A program made the translations under genes and the position numbers. Below are positions 9,251 through 18,677 of a stretch of 64,000 nt of DNA, piece after piece. Below the pieces are notes generated by a model. That model did not search any database. It saw only the letters and a list, made by a program, of their open reading frames with translations, and was not told the DNA's origin. This DNA is from Pseudomonas schmalbachii (GTDB lineage Bacteria > Pseudomonadota > Gammaproteobacteria > Pseudomonadales > Pseudomonadaceae): positions 459,133 through 523,132 of the forward strand of contig NZ_JAELYA010000004.1 in the NCBI RefSeq assembly GCF_017589465.1, written 5' to 3'. Every line of letters starts with the position of its first letter. Within the stretch, counting starts at the first letter, position 1.

Positions 9251-9787
9251 GGCGGCCAGCGCTTCCATCAGCTGCTTGTTGAAGGCCGGCAGGTCGTCCG
9301 GCTTGCGGCTGCTGATCAGCAGGCCGTCCTGCACTACCGGGCGGTCCACCCAGTTGCCGCCGGCGTTGTTGATGTCGTCCTTGAGGGAGTGCCAACTGGT
9401 CAGGGTGCGCCCTTCCACCAGGCCTGCGGAAACCAGCAGCCAGGCGCCGTGGCAGATCACCGCGATCGGTTTCTGTTCGTGGGCCGCGCGTTTCACCAGT
9501 TCCTGGGCGATGGGCAGGTCGCGGATCTGGTCAGCGTTGAATACCCCGCCGGGGATCACCAGCGCGTCGTAGTCCTCCATGCGGGCCACTTCGAAGGTTT
9601 TGTCCACGGGGAAGTCGTCGGCCGGCTTGTCGTGATTCCAGCCGCGTACGCTGTCGATGCGGTTGGAGAGGATATGCACTCGTGCTCCGGCGTCTTCCAG
9701 GGCTGCTTTCGGCTCGGTCAGCTCGACCTGCTCGAAGCCGTCGGTGACCAGGATGGCGACAGTCTTGCCTTTGAGGGTATGGGTCAT
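9248..9787 (-). CDS. PfpI/DJ-1 family protein (type 1 glutamine amidotransferase-like)
   Basis: This is a 179-aa member of the DJ-1/PfpI superfamily. The nucleophile elbow AVICHGAWLL carries the catalytic Cys followed by His, and the Glu of TDGFEQVEL near residue 20 is the usual partner. The family includes glyoxalase III/deglycase-like and protease-annotated members; its role is usually stress related and is not fixed here. The ATG at 9787 (MTHTLKG) is chosen because GGAGGT lies seven bases upstream. The farther ATG at 9799 overlaps that ribosome site. Confidence 0.88.
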   Translation of the reverse strand: MTHTLKGKTVAILVTDGFEQVELTEPKAALEDAGARVHILSNRIDSVRGWNHDKPADDFPVDKTFEVARMEDYDALVIPGGVFNADQIRDLPIAQELVKRAAHEQKPIAVICHGAWLLVSAGLVEGRTLTSWHSLKDDINNAGGNWVDRPVVQDGLLISSRKPDDLPAFNKQLMEALAA

Positions 9788-9867
9788 GCGAACCTCCATG
9801 GGCCGTCAGAGGGCTGTATAAGATTCCGACACCCCTGCCCCCGAAAGTTCCCCCATCCAGAATGCGC

Positions 9868-9903
9868 GAAGGCCCTGCCGCGCGGGTTCGCGGCAGGGCC
9901 TTC
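9868..9903 (-). terminator. terminator after fabY
   Basis: GAAGGCCCTGCCGCG (9868-9882) pairs perfectly with CGCGGCAGGGCCTTC (9889-9903), a 15-bp stem just past the fabY stop codon on the minus strand. It could also insulate the divergent upstream region of the PfpI gene. Confidence 0.75.
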
Positions 9904-9923
9904 GGTCAATGCGGCGTTGCGGC

Positions 9924-11822
9924 TCAGTCGAGCATGTCGCTGTAGCGCGAGTCCTTCCTGAACACCAGCGGCTGGCTGAAGCCCGGCACGTTGATGCTCT
10001 CGGTACCGAGTTCGATGCCCTGGTCGTCGATCATGTCTTCGCCGAAGTTGTAGATGATGTCGAACTGGCCCTTGAGCGCCTGCTGGTCGTAGGCGGCGGC
10101 GCTGGCGCGGGTCTGCTCGCGGCGTTGCAGATAGGCTTCGAAGGCGGCATCGCCGTAGCGCTTGCGCAGCATCTTCTCGACCCGTTGCGGCGCCAGCAGG
10201 ACGGCGGTGGCGTTGTTGCCACCGAAGCCCTTGGAGTTGACGAAGCAGACTTCGATGCCGTCATGCCGCTCATCTTGGGTAGCGATGCGCAGGTTCTGCT
10301 GGAAGACGTCGTCGGCGACCCGGTCGATGGTCTTGATGCCCGGGACGATGCCGTACTTGAAGGTGCCCAGTGCGGCAACCACCTGGTCGGCACTGGCCGC
10401 GGCCAGGGAGTGGCCGACATAGGATTTGACCGCGGCAACCGGCCATTCCTGGATGCCGAAGGAGCCGGCGACGCGGTCGAGCAGCTCGGATTCGGTGACG
10501 CGGTTGGCCGGGGTGCTGGAGGCGTGGGCATGGACGAAGCTGTGCTTGCGCACGTTTTCCAGGCCGACCAGCTGTGCGGCGGCGGCGACGGCCTTGGCCA
10601 CGGTCAGGTAGTTGCCCGGGCCGGGGGCGGAAATCGATTTCTTGAAGCCGTCGGCGTTGACGAACACGTCGGTGGCCGCGCCATGGATCTCGGCGCCCAG
10701 CTCAACGGCCAGGGCGTCGTCCATCAGCACGATGTACTGGGTGGATTCGGCCAGGGTGAAGCCGCAGTTTTCGCCGAACGGACGGGCGGCGCGGCGGAAG
10801 TCCACTTCACCGCCACCCTGCACGGCGCGCAGGCCGTCTTCGGTGGCCAGGGCGCTCATCGCACCGTAGCCATCGATGATCTCCGGAGTGACCGGCGCCT
10901 CGCTGTTGCCGACCAGCACCACGCGGGCGCGGCCGTCGTTGATCAGGTCGATGGCCTTCTGCAGGTTGTAGAGGAAGGTGGCGCAGGCGCCGGTGACACT
11001 GCCGGTGGTGCCGACGCTGCCGAGCACGTAGGCGTTGATGAAGTCCGCCGGCATGGTGTTCAGGCCCAGCGGGCACTGCTTGGCGGTGACGCGGCCGCCC
11101 TTCAGGCGCGATTGCAGCATGCCGCCCAGGCCGTACTCGTCGAGCTGGCTCATGGCGCTGCCGGCGAACACCGCGACTTCGTCCGGGTGCACGTGGTTGA
11201 CGATGGTCTGCCAGTCGATGCCGGTGGAACGCAGGGCATCGGTGGCGCCGACGATGGCCATCTGCAGGCCGCGCGGGTGGAAGCGCGAGTTGTACAGTTC
11301 GCCCGGCTCGAAGCCGGTGGGCAGCTGGCCGGCGGATTTCACCGGCAGTTCGCGGTAGCTGTCGACCTTGAATTCGCAGCTGTCATGCAGGGTGACCTGG
11401 ACCTGGTTGCCTTCCAGCGCTTGCACCGACCAGTTGGCCGGCAGCGGCTCGGGCAATTGCTTGGCCTGGGTGACGAAGGTCAGCGGCTGGCCGTTGCCGC
11501 TCAGGGTCAGGTTCTTCTGCCAGTGCACGGCGGTCACGTCCATGTACTGTTCTTCGATCCGGCGCACCAGGGTGGAAGCGAGGATCTGCGCGGAATAGCG
11601 CGATTCGATGGCCGCCAGGTCGAGCGATTCGCCGTCGGCCGACTGGTACTGGCCGCCTTCGACCTTGACCAGCTTCATCATCACCGCCAGACCGGCGAGG
11701 GTTTCCTGGCGGGCTGCTGCGTCCATCGACTCGATGACCGTGCGGCGGAATCCATGGTGGAAGGAACTGCGCCCCGCCGCGTTATACCCACCAAAACCAA
11801 CGATGACTGGTAGTCGGGACAT
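9924..11822 (-). CDS. fabY: beta-ketoacyl-ACP synthase FabY
   Basis: This is a 632-aa ketosynthase much longer than FabB/FabF, matching the FabY class. In P. aeruginosa FabY is known to start fatty acid synthesis by condensing acetyl-CoA with malonyl-ACP in place of FabH. The catalytic Cys is in GACATFLYN (about residue 290). The His-containing motifs HAHASSTPANRVTE and KSYVGHSLAAAS follow. The N-terminal MSRLPVIVGFGGYNAAGRSS is characteristic, so the ATG at 11822 is used although the frame extends to 11972. Next to arcC, it reproduces the arc-fabY gene order I recall from PAO1. Confidence 0.92.
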   Translation of the reverse strand: MSRLPVIVGFGGYNAAGRSSFHHGFRRTVIESMDAAARQETLAGLAVMMKLVKVEGGQYQSADGESLDLAAIESRYSAQILASTLVRRIEEQYMDVTAVHWQKNLTLSGNGQPLTFVTQAKQLPEPLPANWSVQALEGNQVQVTLHDSCEFKVDSYRELPVKSAGQLPTGFEPGELYNSRFHPRGLQMAIVGATDALRSTGIDWQTIVNHVHPDEVAVFAGSAMSQLDEYGLGGMLQSRLKGGRVTAKQCPLGLNTMPADFINAYVLGSVGTTGSVTGACATFLYNLQKAIDLINDGRARVVLVGNSEAPVTPEIIDGYGAMSALATEDGLRAVQGGGEVDFRRAARPFGENCGFTLAESTQYIVLMDDALAVELGAEIHGAATDVFVNADGFKKSISAPGPGNYLTVAKAVAAAAQLVGLENVRKHSFVHAHASSTPANRVTESELLDRVAGSFGIQEWPVAAVKSYVGHSLAAASADQVVAALGTFKYGIVPGIKTIDRVADDVFQQNLRIATQDERHDGIEVCFVNSKGFGGNNATAVLLAPQRVEKMLRKRYGDAAFEAYLQRREQTRASAAAYDQQALKGQFDIIYNFGEDMIDDQGIELGTESINVPGFSQPLVFRKDSRYSDMLD

Positions 11823-12063
11823 CTCTCGGAAACTCCTCAAAAAGGTTCGTCTTGTGCGGGGGCCGGGCAAGCCGCCGATCTGCATTCGGCAGTCGGAGGT
11901 GGGCACTGTGCACAAGTCAGGCGGCAGTTCAGTAGATCGAATGAATACGATGACGTGGATCATGACTTCCAAGTCACGCGTTTGACCAGCGCGTCGTGCC
12001 GGAAGGCGACGAAGTCAAGCTATCGGATTGGCGGGATGGCGAGCGGATGCGGGGGCGGGAAAT

Positions 12064-12091
12064 CTCCGGAAGCCGTTGCCGGCCTCCGGAG
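12064..12091 (-). terminator. possible terminator of the arcDABC operon
   Basis: CTCCGGA.GCCG and CGGC.TCCGGAG form a stem of about 11 bp with one mismatch and a TTGC loop, 20 bases past the arcC stop. The run after it on the minus strand (ATTTCCC) is weak, so it may be a processing or stability hairpin. Confidence 0.5.
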
Positions 12092-12111
12092 GTACAGCAG
12101 GTTAGGCAGGA

Positions 12112-13044
12112 TCAGCGGTATTCGAGCCCCGGCTTCTTGGTGCTGACGCGGGTGCCGGATTTGCCCTGGGTGATCGCCACGATGTTTTCCAGCGAGCCGA
12201 TCACCGCATCCTTGCCGGTGTTGCGGGCGAACTCCATGGCAGCCTGGACTTTCGGGCCCATGGAGCCGGCGGCGAAGCCGAGGCGCTCCAGTTCGTCCGG
12301 GTGGGCCTGGGCGATGGCCTTCTGGGTCGGCTTGCCCCAGTCGACATAGGCGGCATCGACGTCGGTGGCGATGATCAGGACGTCCGCATTCAGCTCCTGG
12401 GCCAGCAGTGCGGAGCAGAGGTCCTTGTCGATCACCGCCTCGACGCCGCTGAGTTTCTTGCCGGACTCGTCATACATGGTCGGGATGCCGCCACCGCCGG
12501 CGCAGATGACCACGGTGCCTTTCTCCAGCAGCCATTTCACCGGACGGATCTCGAAGATCCGCTTCGGTCGCGGACTGGCGACAACGCGACGGAACTTGTC
12601 GCCATCTGGCGCGATATGCCAGCCTTTTTCCTTGGCCAGGGCTTCGGCCTCTTCCTTCGAGTAGACCGGGCCGATCGGCTTGGTCGGGTTCTGGAAGGCA
12701 GGGTCCTTCGAGTCCACTTCGACCTGGGTGAGGATGGTGGCGAACGGGACCTCGAAGGGCAGCAGGTTGCCCATTTCCTGCTCGATCATGTAGCCGATCA
12801 TGCCTTCGGTTTCGGCACCGAGCACGTCCAGCGGATAGGGGGTGACCTTGTCATAGGCGGCGCCCTGCAGGGCCAGCAGGCCAACCTGCGGGCCGTTGCC
12901 GTGGGCGATCACCAGTTCGTTGCCGGGTTGCACCTTGGCGATCTGCTCCGCCGCGATCTTCACGTTCACGCGTTGATTGTCAGCGGTCATGGGCTCGCCA
13001 CGGCGCAGCAGGGCGTTACCGCCCAAAGCGACGACGATACGCAT
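12112..13044 (-). CDS. arcC: carbamate kinase
   Basis: This is a 310-aa amino acid kinase-fold enzyme. It converts carbamoyl phosphate and ADP to ATP, CO2 and ammonia, the ATP-yielding last step of the arginine deiminase pathway. The N-terminal [14 protein letters not shown], central [13 protein letters not shown] and later CAGGGGIPT are the family signatures. It has full length and is last gene of arcDABC. A 72-base spacer with a strong hairpin separates it from arcB. Confidence 0.96.
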   Translation of the reverse strand: MRIVVALGGNALLRRGEPMTADNQRVNVKIAAEQIAKVQPGNELVIAHGNGPQVGLLALQGAAYDKVTPYPLDVLGAETEGMIGYMIEQEMGNLLPFEVPFATILTQVEVDSKDPAFQNPTKPIGPVYSKEEAEALAKEKGWHIAPDGDKFRRVVASPRPKRIFEIRPVKWLLEKGTVVICAGGGGIPTMYDESGKKLSGVEAVIDKDLCSALLAQELNADVLIIATDVDAAYVDWGKPTQKAIAQAHPDELERLGFAAGSMGPKVQAAMEFARNTGKDAVIGSLENIVAITQGKSGTRVSTKKPGLEYR

Positions 13045-13066
13045 AAGAAATTCCTCCGGATAGCGA

Positions 13067-13107
13067 CTGGGCGCCCCGCACCGGCGTTGACCGGTACGGC
13101 GCGCCCA
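13067..13107 (-). other. arcB-arcC intercistronic stem-loop
   Basis: CTGGGCGC at 13067 pairs with GCGCCCAG ending at 13107, with inner CCGG/CCGG pairing. It lies wholly between arcB and arcC, with no T-run. P. aeruginosa arc mRNA is known to be processed into shorter transcripts, and such hairpins could set their 3' ends (inference). Confidence 0.5.
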
Positions 13108-13116
13108 GGACGGTGA

Positions 13117-14127
13117 TTACACGTCGGCGAGAGTCGAGACGAGGATTGCCTTGATGGTGTGCATGCGGTTTTCCGCCTGCTCGAAGGCGATGCAGTACGG
13201 CGACTCGAACACGTCCTCGGTGACTTCGATACCGTTCTTCAGGTTCGGGTACTTGGCGGATATCTCTTTGCCGACCTTGGTCTCGCTGTTATGGAAGGCC
13301 GGCAGACAGTGCATGAATTTCACCCGCGGGTTGCCGGCGGCTTTCATGATGTCCATGTTGACCTGATAGGGCAGCAGTTCCTTGATGCGCTCGCCCCAGG
13401 CTTCCACCGGTTCGCCCATGGAAACCCAGACGTCGGTATGCACGAAGTCAACGCCCTTGACCGCTTCCTTGGCGTCTTCGGTCAGGGTGATGCGCGCGCC
13501 GCTTTGTTCGGCGAATTCCTTGCACTGGGCAACGAAATCATCTTCCGGCCAGAGCGCCTTGGGCGCGGCGATACGCACATCCATGCCGAGCTTGGCGCCG
13601 ATCAGCAGCAGGGAGTTGCCCATGTTGTTGCGGGCGTCGCCCAGGTAGGCATAGGAAATGTCGTGCAGCGGCTTGTCGCAGTTTTCGCGCATGGTCAGCA
13701 CGTCGGCGAGCATCTGGGTCGGGTGGTATTCGTCGGTCAGGCCGTTGAATACCGGAACGCCGGCGAACGTCGCCAATTCTTCGACGATCTCCTGCTTGAA
13801 GCCGCGGTATTCGATGGCGTCGTACATGCGGCCGAGCACGCGGGCGGTGTCCTTCATGCTCTCCTTGTGGCCGATCTGCGAGGACGTCGGGTCGATGTAG
13901 GTGACGTTGGCGCCCTGGTCGTAGGCGGCGACTTCGAAGGCGCAGCGGGTACGGGTGGAGGTCTTCTCGAAGATCAGTGCGATGTTCTTGCGCTTCAGGT
14001 GCTGTTGCTCGGTACCGGTGTACTTGGCGCGCTTCAGGTCGCGGGACAGGTCAAGCAGGTAGCGCAGCTCGCGGGTGCTGTGGTGGATCAGGCTGAGCAG
14101 ATTGCGGTTGTGCATGTTGAAAGCCAT
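13117..14127 (-). CDS. arcB: catabolic ornithine carbamoyltransferase
   Basis: This is a 336-aa enzyme. In the deiminase pathway it phosphorolyses citrulline to ornithine and carbamoyl phosphate. The carbamoyl-phosphate site STRTRCAFE (about residue 56) and the ornithine site HCLPAFHN (about residue 273) are intact. The N-terminal [20 protein letters not shown] matches the catabolic type. The position between arcA and arcC, rather than the sequence alone, assigns it to catabolism. The ribosome site is GGAGAT just before the ATG. Confidence 0.96.
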   Translation of the reverse strand: MAFNMHNRNLLSLIHHSTRELRYLLDLSRDLKRAKYTGTEQQHLKRKNIALIFEKTSTRTRCAFEVAAYDQGANVTYIDPTSSQIGHKESMKDTARVLGRMYDAIEYRGFKQEIVEELATFAGVPVFNGLTDEYHPTQMLADVLTMRENCDKPLHDISYAYLGDARNNMGNSLLLIGAKLGMDVRIAAPKALWPEDDFVAQCKEFAEQSGARITLTEDAKEAVKGVDFVHTDVWVSMGEPVEAWGERIKELLPYQVNMDIMKAAGNPRVKFMHCLPAFHNSETKVGKEISAKYPNLKNGIEVTEDVFESPYCIAFEQAENRMHTIKAILVSTLADV

Positions 14128-14156
14128 GACTCATCTCCTTGTGGAATAAATATTGG

Positions 14157-14178
14157 GGACGGCCCGTTCGGGCCGTCC
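14157..14178 (-). other. arcA-arcB intercistronic stem-loop
   Basis: GGACGGCCCG (14157-14166) and CGGGCCGTCC (14169-14178) form a perfect 10-bp stem with only two unpaired bases. Downstream on the minus strand the sequence CCAATATTTATT lacks a proper T-run. It is more likely an mRNA processing or stability element within the arc operon than a full terminator. Confidence 0.6.
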
Positions 14179-14202
14179 GCCGATTTCTCGTGTCCGTGAG
14201 GT

Positions 14203-15459
14203 TTAGTAGTCGACCGGGTCGCGGATGATCGGGCAGGTCATGCAGTGACCGCCGCCACGGCCGCGGCCGAGCTCGCCGGCGCTGATGGTGACGACCTCGA
14301 CACCGGCCTTGCGCAGCAGGGTGTTGGTGTAGGTGTTGCGGTCATAGCCGACCACCACGCCGGGCTCCAGGCAGACTACGTTGTTGCCATCGTCCCATTG
14401 CTCGCGTTCGGCGGCGAAGCTGTTGCCGCCGGTCTCGACGACGCGCAGTTTCTTCAGGCCGAGGCTGTCGCCGACCACCGAGATGAAGTCCTTGCCCTCG
14501 TGGGTGACGCTGAGGCCCGAGGCGTTCTGGCTGTCCGGACGGATGCTGAAGGGAACGATTTCCTTCACCACTTCCGGGAAGACGGTCACCAGGTCGCGGT
14601 CGCAGAAGCTGAACACGGTGTCCAGGTGCATGGCGGCGCGGGATTTCGGCAGGCCGGCAACGATCACGCGCTCGGCGGCGCCCTTGGCGAACAGCGCCTG
14701 GGCGACCTGGCCGATGGCCTGGCGGGAAGTCCGCTCGCCCATGCCGATGAGCACGATGCCGTTGCCGATCGGCATCACGTCGCCGCCTTCGAGGGTGGAG
14801 GCGCCGTGGTCGACATCCGGGTCACCCCACCAGACTTCGTATTCGGCGTTGGTGAATTGCGGGTGGAACTTGTAGATGGCGGTGGTCAGCAGGGTTTCCT
14901 GACGGCGCGCCGGCCAGTACATCGGGTTGAGGGTTACGCCGCCGTAGATCCAGCAGGTGGTGTCGCGGGTGAACTGGGTGTTCGGCAGCGGCTGCAGCAG
15001 GAAGGCGGAGTGGCCGAGGTACTGGCGGAACATCTTCAGCGCCTTGGCGTTGTCGCTGTCCGGCACGTCGTCGGCGGTCACGCCACCGATCAGGAATTCG
15101 GCCAGCTTGCGGGGCTCCAGGCCTTCTAGCCAGGAACGCAACTCGTTGGTCAGGCCGACGCCGACGCTGTCATTGGTGATCTTGCGATCGAGGATCCACT
15201 TCAGGGCGTCCTTGTTCTGCACGGTTTCGGTCAGCAGGTTGTGCATTTCCAGCACATCGATCCCGCGTTCGCGCATCTTGGTGACGAAGTCGAAATGGTC
15301 GCGCTTGGCCTGGTTTACCCAGATCACGTCGTCGAACAGCAACTCGTCACAGTTGCTCGGGGTCAGGCGTTGGTGGGCAAGTCCAGGCGAGCAGACCATC
15401 ACTTTGCGCAGTTTGCCAGCTTCGGAATGGACGCCAAGTTTGGTTTTTTCCTTGCTCAT
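14203..15459 (-). CDS. arcA: arginine deiminase
   Basis: This is a 418-aa guanidino-group hydrolase converting arginine to citrulline and ammonia, the first step of the pathway. The catalytic Cys sits in the C-terminal [10 protein letters not shown]. The Asp/His residues of EGGDVMPIG and MHLDTVFSF are in place. The start [20 protein letters not shown] is canonical, with GGAGAT upstream. It follows arcD by 18 bases, so the two are clearly co-transcribed. Confidence 0.97.
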   Translation of the reverse strand: MSKEKTKLGVHSEAGKLRKVMVCSPGLAHQRLTPSNCDELLFDDVIWVNQAKRDHFDFVTKMRERGIDVLEMHNLLTETVQNKDALKWILDRKITNDSVGVGLTNELRSWLEGLEPRKLAEFLIGGVTADDVPDSDNAKALKMFRQYLGHSAFLLQPLPNTQFTRDTTCWIYGGVTLNPMYWPARRQETLLTTAIYKFHPQFTNAEYEVWWGDPDVDHGASTLEGGDVMPIGNGIVLIGMGERTSRQAIGQVAQALFAKGAAERVIVAGLPKSRAAMHLDTVFSFCDRDLVTVFPEVVKEIVPFSIRPDSQNASGLSVTHEGKDFISVVGDSLGLKKLRVVETGGNSFAAEREQWDDGNNVVCLEPGVVVGYDRNTYTNTLLRKAGVEVVTISAGELGRGRGGGHCMTCPIIRDPVDY

Positions 15460-15477
15460 TACAGATCTCCGGTGATG

Positions 15478-16908
15478 TCACAGAGTGAGGAAGCCGTCGT
15501 AGAGGCCATAGGCAGCGACCAGCGCACCGATCACTACAGCTGCAAAAATGATCTTCTCGACGTTGGTGAAAATCGGTTGGCCGATTTCGCGTTTGGCTTT
15601 GGCGAAGAGGATTACGCCAGGGGCATAGAGCAGGGCCGACAGCAGCAGGTATTTCAGGCCGCCGGCGTAGATCAGCCAGACCGCGTAGATCACGGCGATG
15701 GCCGCGATGAACAGATCCTTGTTGCGCGCGCTGGAGTCCTGCTCATAGGACTCGCCGCGGACTGCCAGCAGGAGGCCATAGGCCGCCGACCAGAAGTACG
15801 GGATCAGGATCATCGAGGTGGCCAGGTAGATCAGCGACAGGTAGGTGCCCTGGGAGAACAGCGTCACGATCAGGAATACCTGTACGCAGGCGTTGGTCAG
15901 CCAGAGGGCGTTGGCCGGCACCGCGTTGGCGTTCTCCTTGCGGATGAACTCCGGCATGGTGTGGTCCTTGGCTGCGGCGAACATGATCTCGGCGCACAGC
16001 AGCACCCAGGAGAGCAGGGCGCCCAGCAGGGAGATCACCAGGCCGACGCTGATCAGGATCGCACCCCAGTGGCCGACCACGTGTTCGAGCACGGCAGCCA
16101 TCGACGGGTTCTGCAGCTTGGCCAGTTCCGGCTGGGTCATGATGCCCAGCGACAGGACGTTCACCAGCACCAGCAGCAACAGCACGATGACGAAGCCGAG
16201 CACGGTGGCCTTGCCCACGTCGGAGCGCTTCTCGGCGCGGGCGGAAAAGATGCTCGCACCCTCGATGCCGATGAACACCCAGACGGTGACCAGCATCATG
16301 TTGCGCACCTGGTTCATCACGCTGCCGAGTTCCGGGTTCATCGAGCCCCAGATGTCGCGGCTGAAGATGTCCAGCTTGAAGGCGAACAGGCAGATCAGGA
16401 TGAACAGGAACAGCGGCACCATCTTCGCGATGGTGGTGATCACGTTGATGAACGCCGCTTCCTTGATGCCGCGCAGGACCAGGAAGTGCACGGCCCAGAG
16501 CAGGATGGAGGCGCCGATGATCGCCGCCAGCGTGTTGCCCTCGCCGAAGATCGGGAAGAAGTAACCGAGGGTGCTGAACAACAGGACGAAGTAGCCCACG
16601 TTCCCCAGCCAGGCACTGATCCAGTAGCCCCAGGCCGAGGAGAAGCCCATGTAATCGCCGAAACCGGCCTTGGCGTAGGCGTACACCCCGCCGTCAAGGT
16701 CAGGTTTTCGGTTGGCCAGCGTCTGGAAGACGAAGGCCAGCGTCAACATGCCGATGGCCGTGATGGCCCATCCAATCAGGATCGCGCCAACATCCGCGCT
16801 CGCCGCCATGTTCTGCGGCAGTGAGAAAATACCGCCGCCGACCATGGATCCGATCACCAGAGCGGTAAGCGCTCCGAGTCGGAGTTTTTGGCTGCTTTCG
16901 TCTGCCAT
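15478..16908 (-). CDS. arcD: arginine/ornithine antiporter
   Basis: This is a 476-aa inner-membrane APC-superfamily exchanger with about 12-13 hydrophobic spans. The N-terminal VIGSMVGGGIFSLPQNMA motif is typical of basic amino acid/polyamine antiporters. It takes up arginine in exchange for ornithine made by ArcB. It is first gene of arcDABC and lies 65 bases downstream of a near-consensus ANR/FNR box. GGGAGA precedes the ATG at a normal distance. Confidence 0.95.
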   Translation of the reverse strand: MADESSQKLRLGALTALVIGSMVGGGIFSLPQNMAASADVGAILIGWAITAIGMLTLAFVFQTLANRKPDLDGGVYAYAKAGFGDYMGFSSAWGYWISAWLGNVGYFVLLFSTLGYFFPIFGEGNTLAAIIGASILLWAVHFLVLRGIKEAAFINVITTIAKMVPLFLFILICLFAFKLDIFSRDIWGSMNPELGSVMNQVRNMMLVTVWVFIGIEGASIFSARAEKRSDVGKATVLGFVIVLLLLVLVNVLSLGIMTQPELAKLQNPSMAAVLEHVVGHWGAILISVGLVISLLGALLSWVLLCAEIMFAAAKDHTMPEFIRKENANAVPANALWLTNACVQVFLIVTLFSQGTYLSLIYLATSMILIPYFWSAAYGLLLAVRGESYEQDSSARNKDLFIAAIAVIYAVWLIYAGGLKYLLLSALLYAPGVILFAKAKREIGQPIFTNVEKIIFAAVVIGALVAAYGLYDGFLTL

Positions 16909-17288
16909 TTTCGGAATCTCCCTACCGGAAAATTAGATTGAACTATTGAGCCAAACCTCTCAGGGATGCTCGCTGATCCAAATCAATAGCTCGCTAACGA
17001 AATTACCTGGTCCTATTCCCACAACGACCAGTACCGGGGGAAAAGATAGGAGAGGTTTTGCGTTGCCGCTCGGTTTAGAGGGGAGGAAACACGAAAATTA
17101 GGGCAAAAGTGTGTCAGCGCCTTTGCCCGGCTGATGGCGGTTTGCCGGTAAATAGCGAATCGGACTTTTTGATTAATTACTTACAGCTAATAGCTATTTA
17201 GACGGCCGAGATGCTGGCGCTTGGGCATCTGGCTATAAGAGGGATCTGTAGGAAAAGAATCGCCGAAACAGTGTAGGCGACTGGAGGG
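16909..17288. other. arcD upstream region
   Basis: These 380 bases lie between arcD and dctD, both on the minus strand. They hold the arcD promoter region with the ANR/FNR box, then AT-rich sequence with no supported ORF. In PAO1, as I recall, dctPQM occupy this place between dctD and arcD; they are absent here. No dctD terminator hairpin stands out. Confidence 0.5.
16973..16986 (-). promoter_or_regulatory. ANR/FNR box of arcDABC
   Basis: On the minus strand TTGATTTGGATCAG matches the FNR/ANR consensus TTGAT-N4-ATCAA in all but the last base. Its centre lies 71 bases upstream of the arcD ATG, so a start site about 41 bases downstream would leave a leader of about 30 bases, as expected for class II activation. 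ANR is known to switch on arcDABC under oxygen limitation in P. aeruginosa. Confidence 0.8.
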
Positions 17289-18677
17289 CTACTGCTCGGA
17301 ATCGTCCGTTGCACTGCCGCCGGAGAACAGCAGCCCATGCTTGCGCAGCTTGTCATGCAGGGTCTTGCGCGGCAGGCCGAGGGCTTCGGCGAGGCTGCGC
17401 ATGGAGTTGTGCGGGCGGGCCATTTCAGCGGCGATCAGGGCGCGCTCGAAGGCTTCCACCTGCTCGTTGAGGTTGGCGCCGCTGCTGGGCTGGCCGGTCA
17501 GGTTGGGAGCGTTGTCCAGGTCGAGGTCGAGCCCCAGGGCGAAGCGTTCGGCGACGTTCTGCAGTTCGCGCACATTGCCCGGCCAGCCATGGGACAGCAA
17601 CTGGGCGCGGTGCGCCGCGTCCGGGGTGCGGGAGTTCAGGCCATGGCGTTGCGCGGCGCGGTCGGCGAAGTACTGGAACAGCAGCAGGATATCGTCGCCC
17701 CGCTCGCGTAACGGAGGGATGCGCAGGCTGGCGACGTTCAGGCGGTAATAAAGGTCGGCGCGGAAGCGGCCTTCGTCGGCGGCCAGGCGCAGGTTCTCCT
17801 TGGAGGCGGCGATGACGCGGATATCCAGGGGAATCAGTTGGTTGGAACCGAGGCGCTCCACCACGCGTTCCTGCAGCAGGCGCAGCAGCTTCACCTGCAC
17901 GTCGAGACTCATGCTCTCGATCTCGTCGAGGAACACTGTGCCGCCGTTGGCGAACTCGAACTTGCCGATGCGGCGTTTCTGAGCGCCGGTGAAGGCGCCC
18001 TGCTCATGGCCGAACAGCTCGCTTTCGACGACGGACTCGGCCAGGGCGCCGGCATTGATCGCCACGAAGGGGCCGTTGCGGCGGCTGGACAGATCGTGCA
18101 GGGCGCGGGCGACCACCTCCTTGCCGGAGCCGGTTTCGCCGAGGATCAGCACATCCGCCTGGATCGCGGAGAGGGCGCCAACCTGTTCCTGCAGGCGCTG
18201 TATGCCGGGCGCCTGGCCGATCAGGCGGCCGCGCAGTTCCTTCTGCTCGGACAGTGCCAGGCGCAGGCTGCGGTTATCCAGCACCAGCCGGCGTACGTCC
18301 AGCGCACGGCGCACGCTGTCCAGCAGGGCGTCGCTGGGGAAGGGCTTTTCCAGAAAGTCATAGGCCCCGGAGCGCATGGCCTTGACCGCGAGAGGCACGT
18401 CGCCGTGACCAGTGACGAGGATCACCGGCAGACCGGAGTCCTGCGCGTGCAACTGTTCGAGCAATTGCAGCCCGTCGATCCCCGGCATGCGGATATCGCT
18501 GACCACCACGCCCGGCCAGTCCGCTGCCTCGCGGATGTCCAGCTGGCGCGCATCGGCCAGGGTGGCCACCTTGAAGCCGGCGAGGTCGAGCGTCTGGCTG
18601 AGCGCCTGGCGCAGATGCGGGTCATCGTCGATCAGCAGCACCTGGGTTTCCGGGGCGAAGGGTGCGGCTGGACTCAT
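17289..18677 (-). CDS. dctD: C4-dicarboxylate response regulator DctD (sigma-54 activator)
   Basis: This is a 462-aa NtrC-type regulator. It has a receiver domain (about 10-125, phospho-acceptor Asp in VVSDIRMPG) and a sigma-54 AAA+ domain (Walker A GETGSGKE near 182, GAFTGA loop, Walker B GTVFLDEIE). The C-terminal Fis-type helix-turn-helix (LAEALGLPRKTLHDKLRKHG) completes it. With DctB it would activate RpoN-dependent uptake of succinate, fumarate and malate. It overlaps dctB by four bases (ATGA), so translation is coupled. The usual target genes (dctA, dctPQM) are not in this window. Confidence 0.93.
   Translation of the reverse strand: MSPAAPFAPETQVLLIDDDPHLRQALSQTLDLAGFKVATLADARQLDIREAADWPGVVVSDIRMPGIDGLQLLEQLHAQDSGLPVILVTGHGDVPLAVKAMRSGAYDFLEKPFPSDALLDSVRRALDVRRLVLDNRSLRLALSEQKELRGRLIGQAPGIQRLQEQVGALSAIQADVLILGETGSGKEVVARALHDLSSRRNGPFVAINAGALAESVVESELFGHEQGAFTGAQKRRIGKFEFANGGTVFLDEIESMSLDVQVKLLRLLQERVVERLGSNQLIPLDIRVIAASKENLRLAADEGRFRADLYYRLNVASLRIPPLRERGDDILLLFQYFADRAAQRHGLNSRTPDAAHRAQLLSHGWPGNVRELQNVAERFALGLDLDLDNAPNLTGQPSSGANLNEQVEAFERALIAAEMARPHNSMRSLAEALGLPRKTLHDKLRKHGLLFSGGSATDDSEQ

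Noticed and set aside
9909..11813. Long plus-strand frame (634 codons) opposite fabY
   Set aside because: Shadow of fabY caused by third-position GC bias; no recognisable motif.
15241..16824. Plus-strand 527-codon frame opposite arcD
   Set aside because: Antisense reading of a multi-span transporter gives a His/Gln/Asp-rich artefact; arcD is intact.
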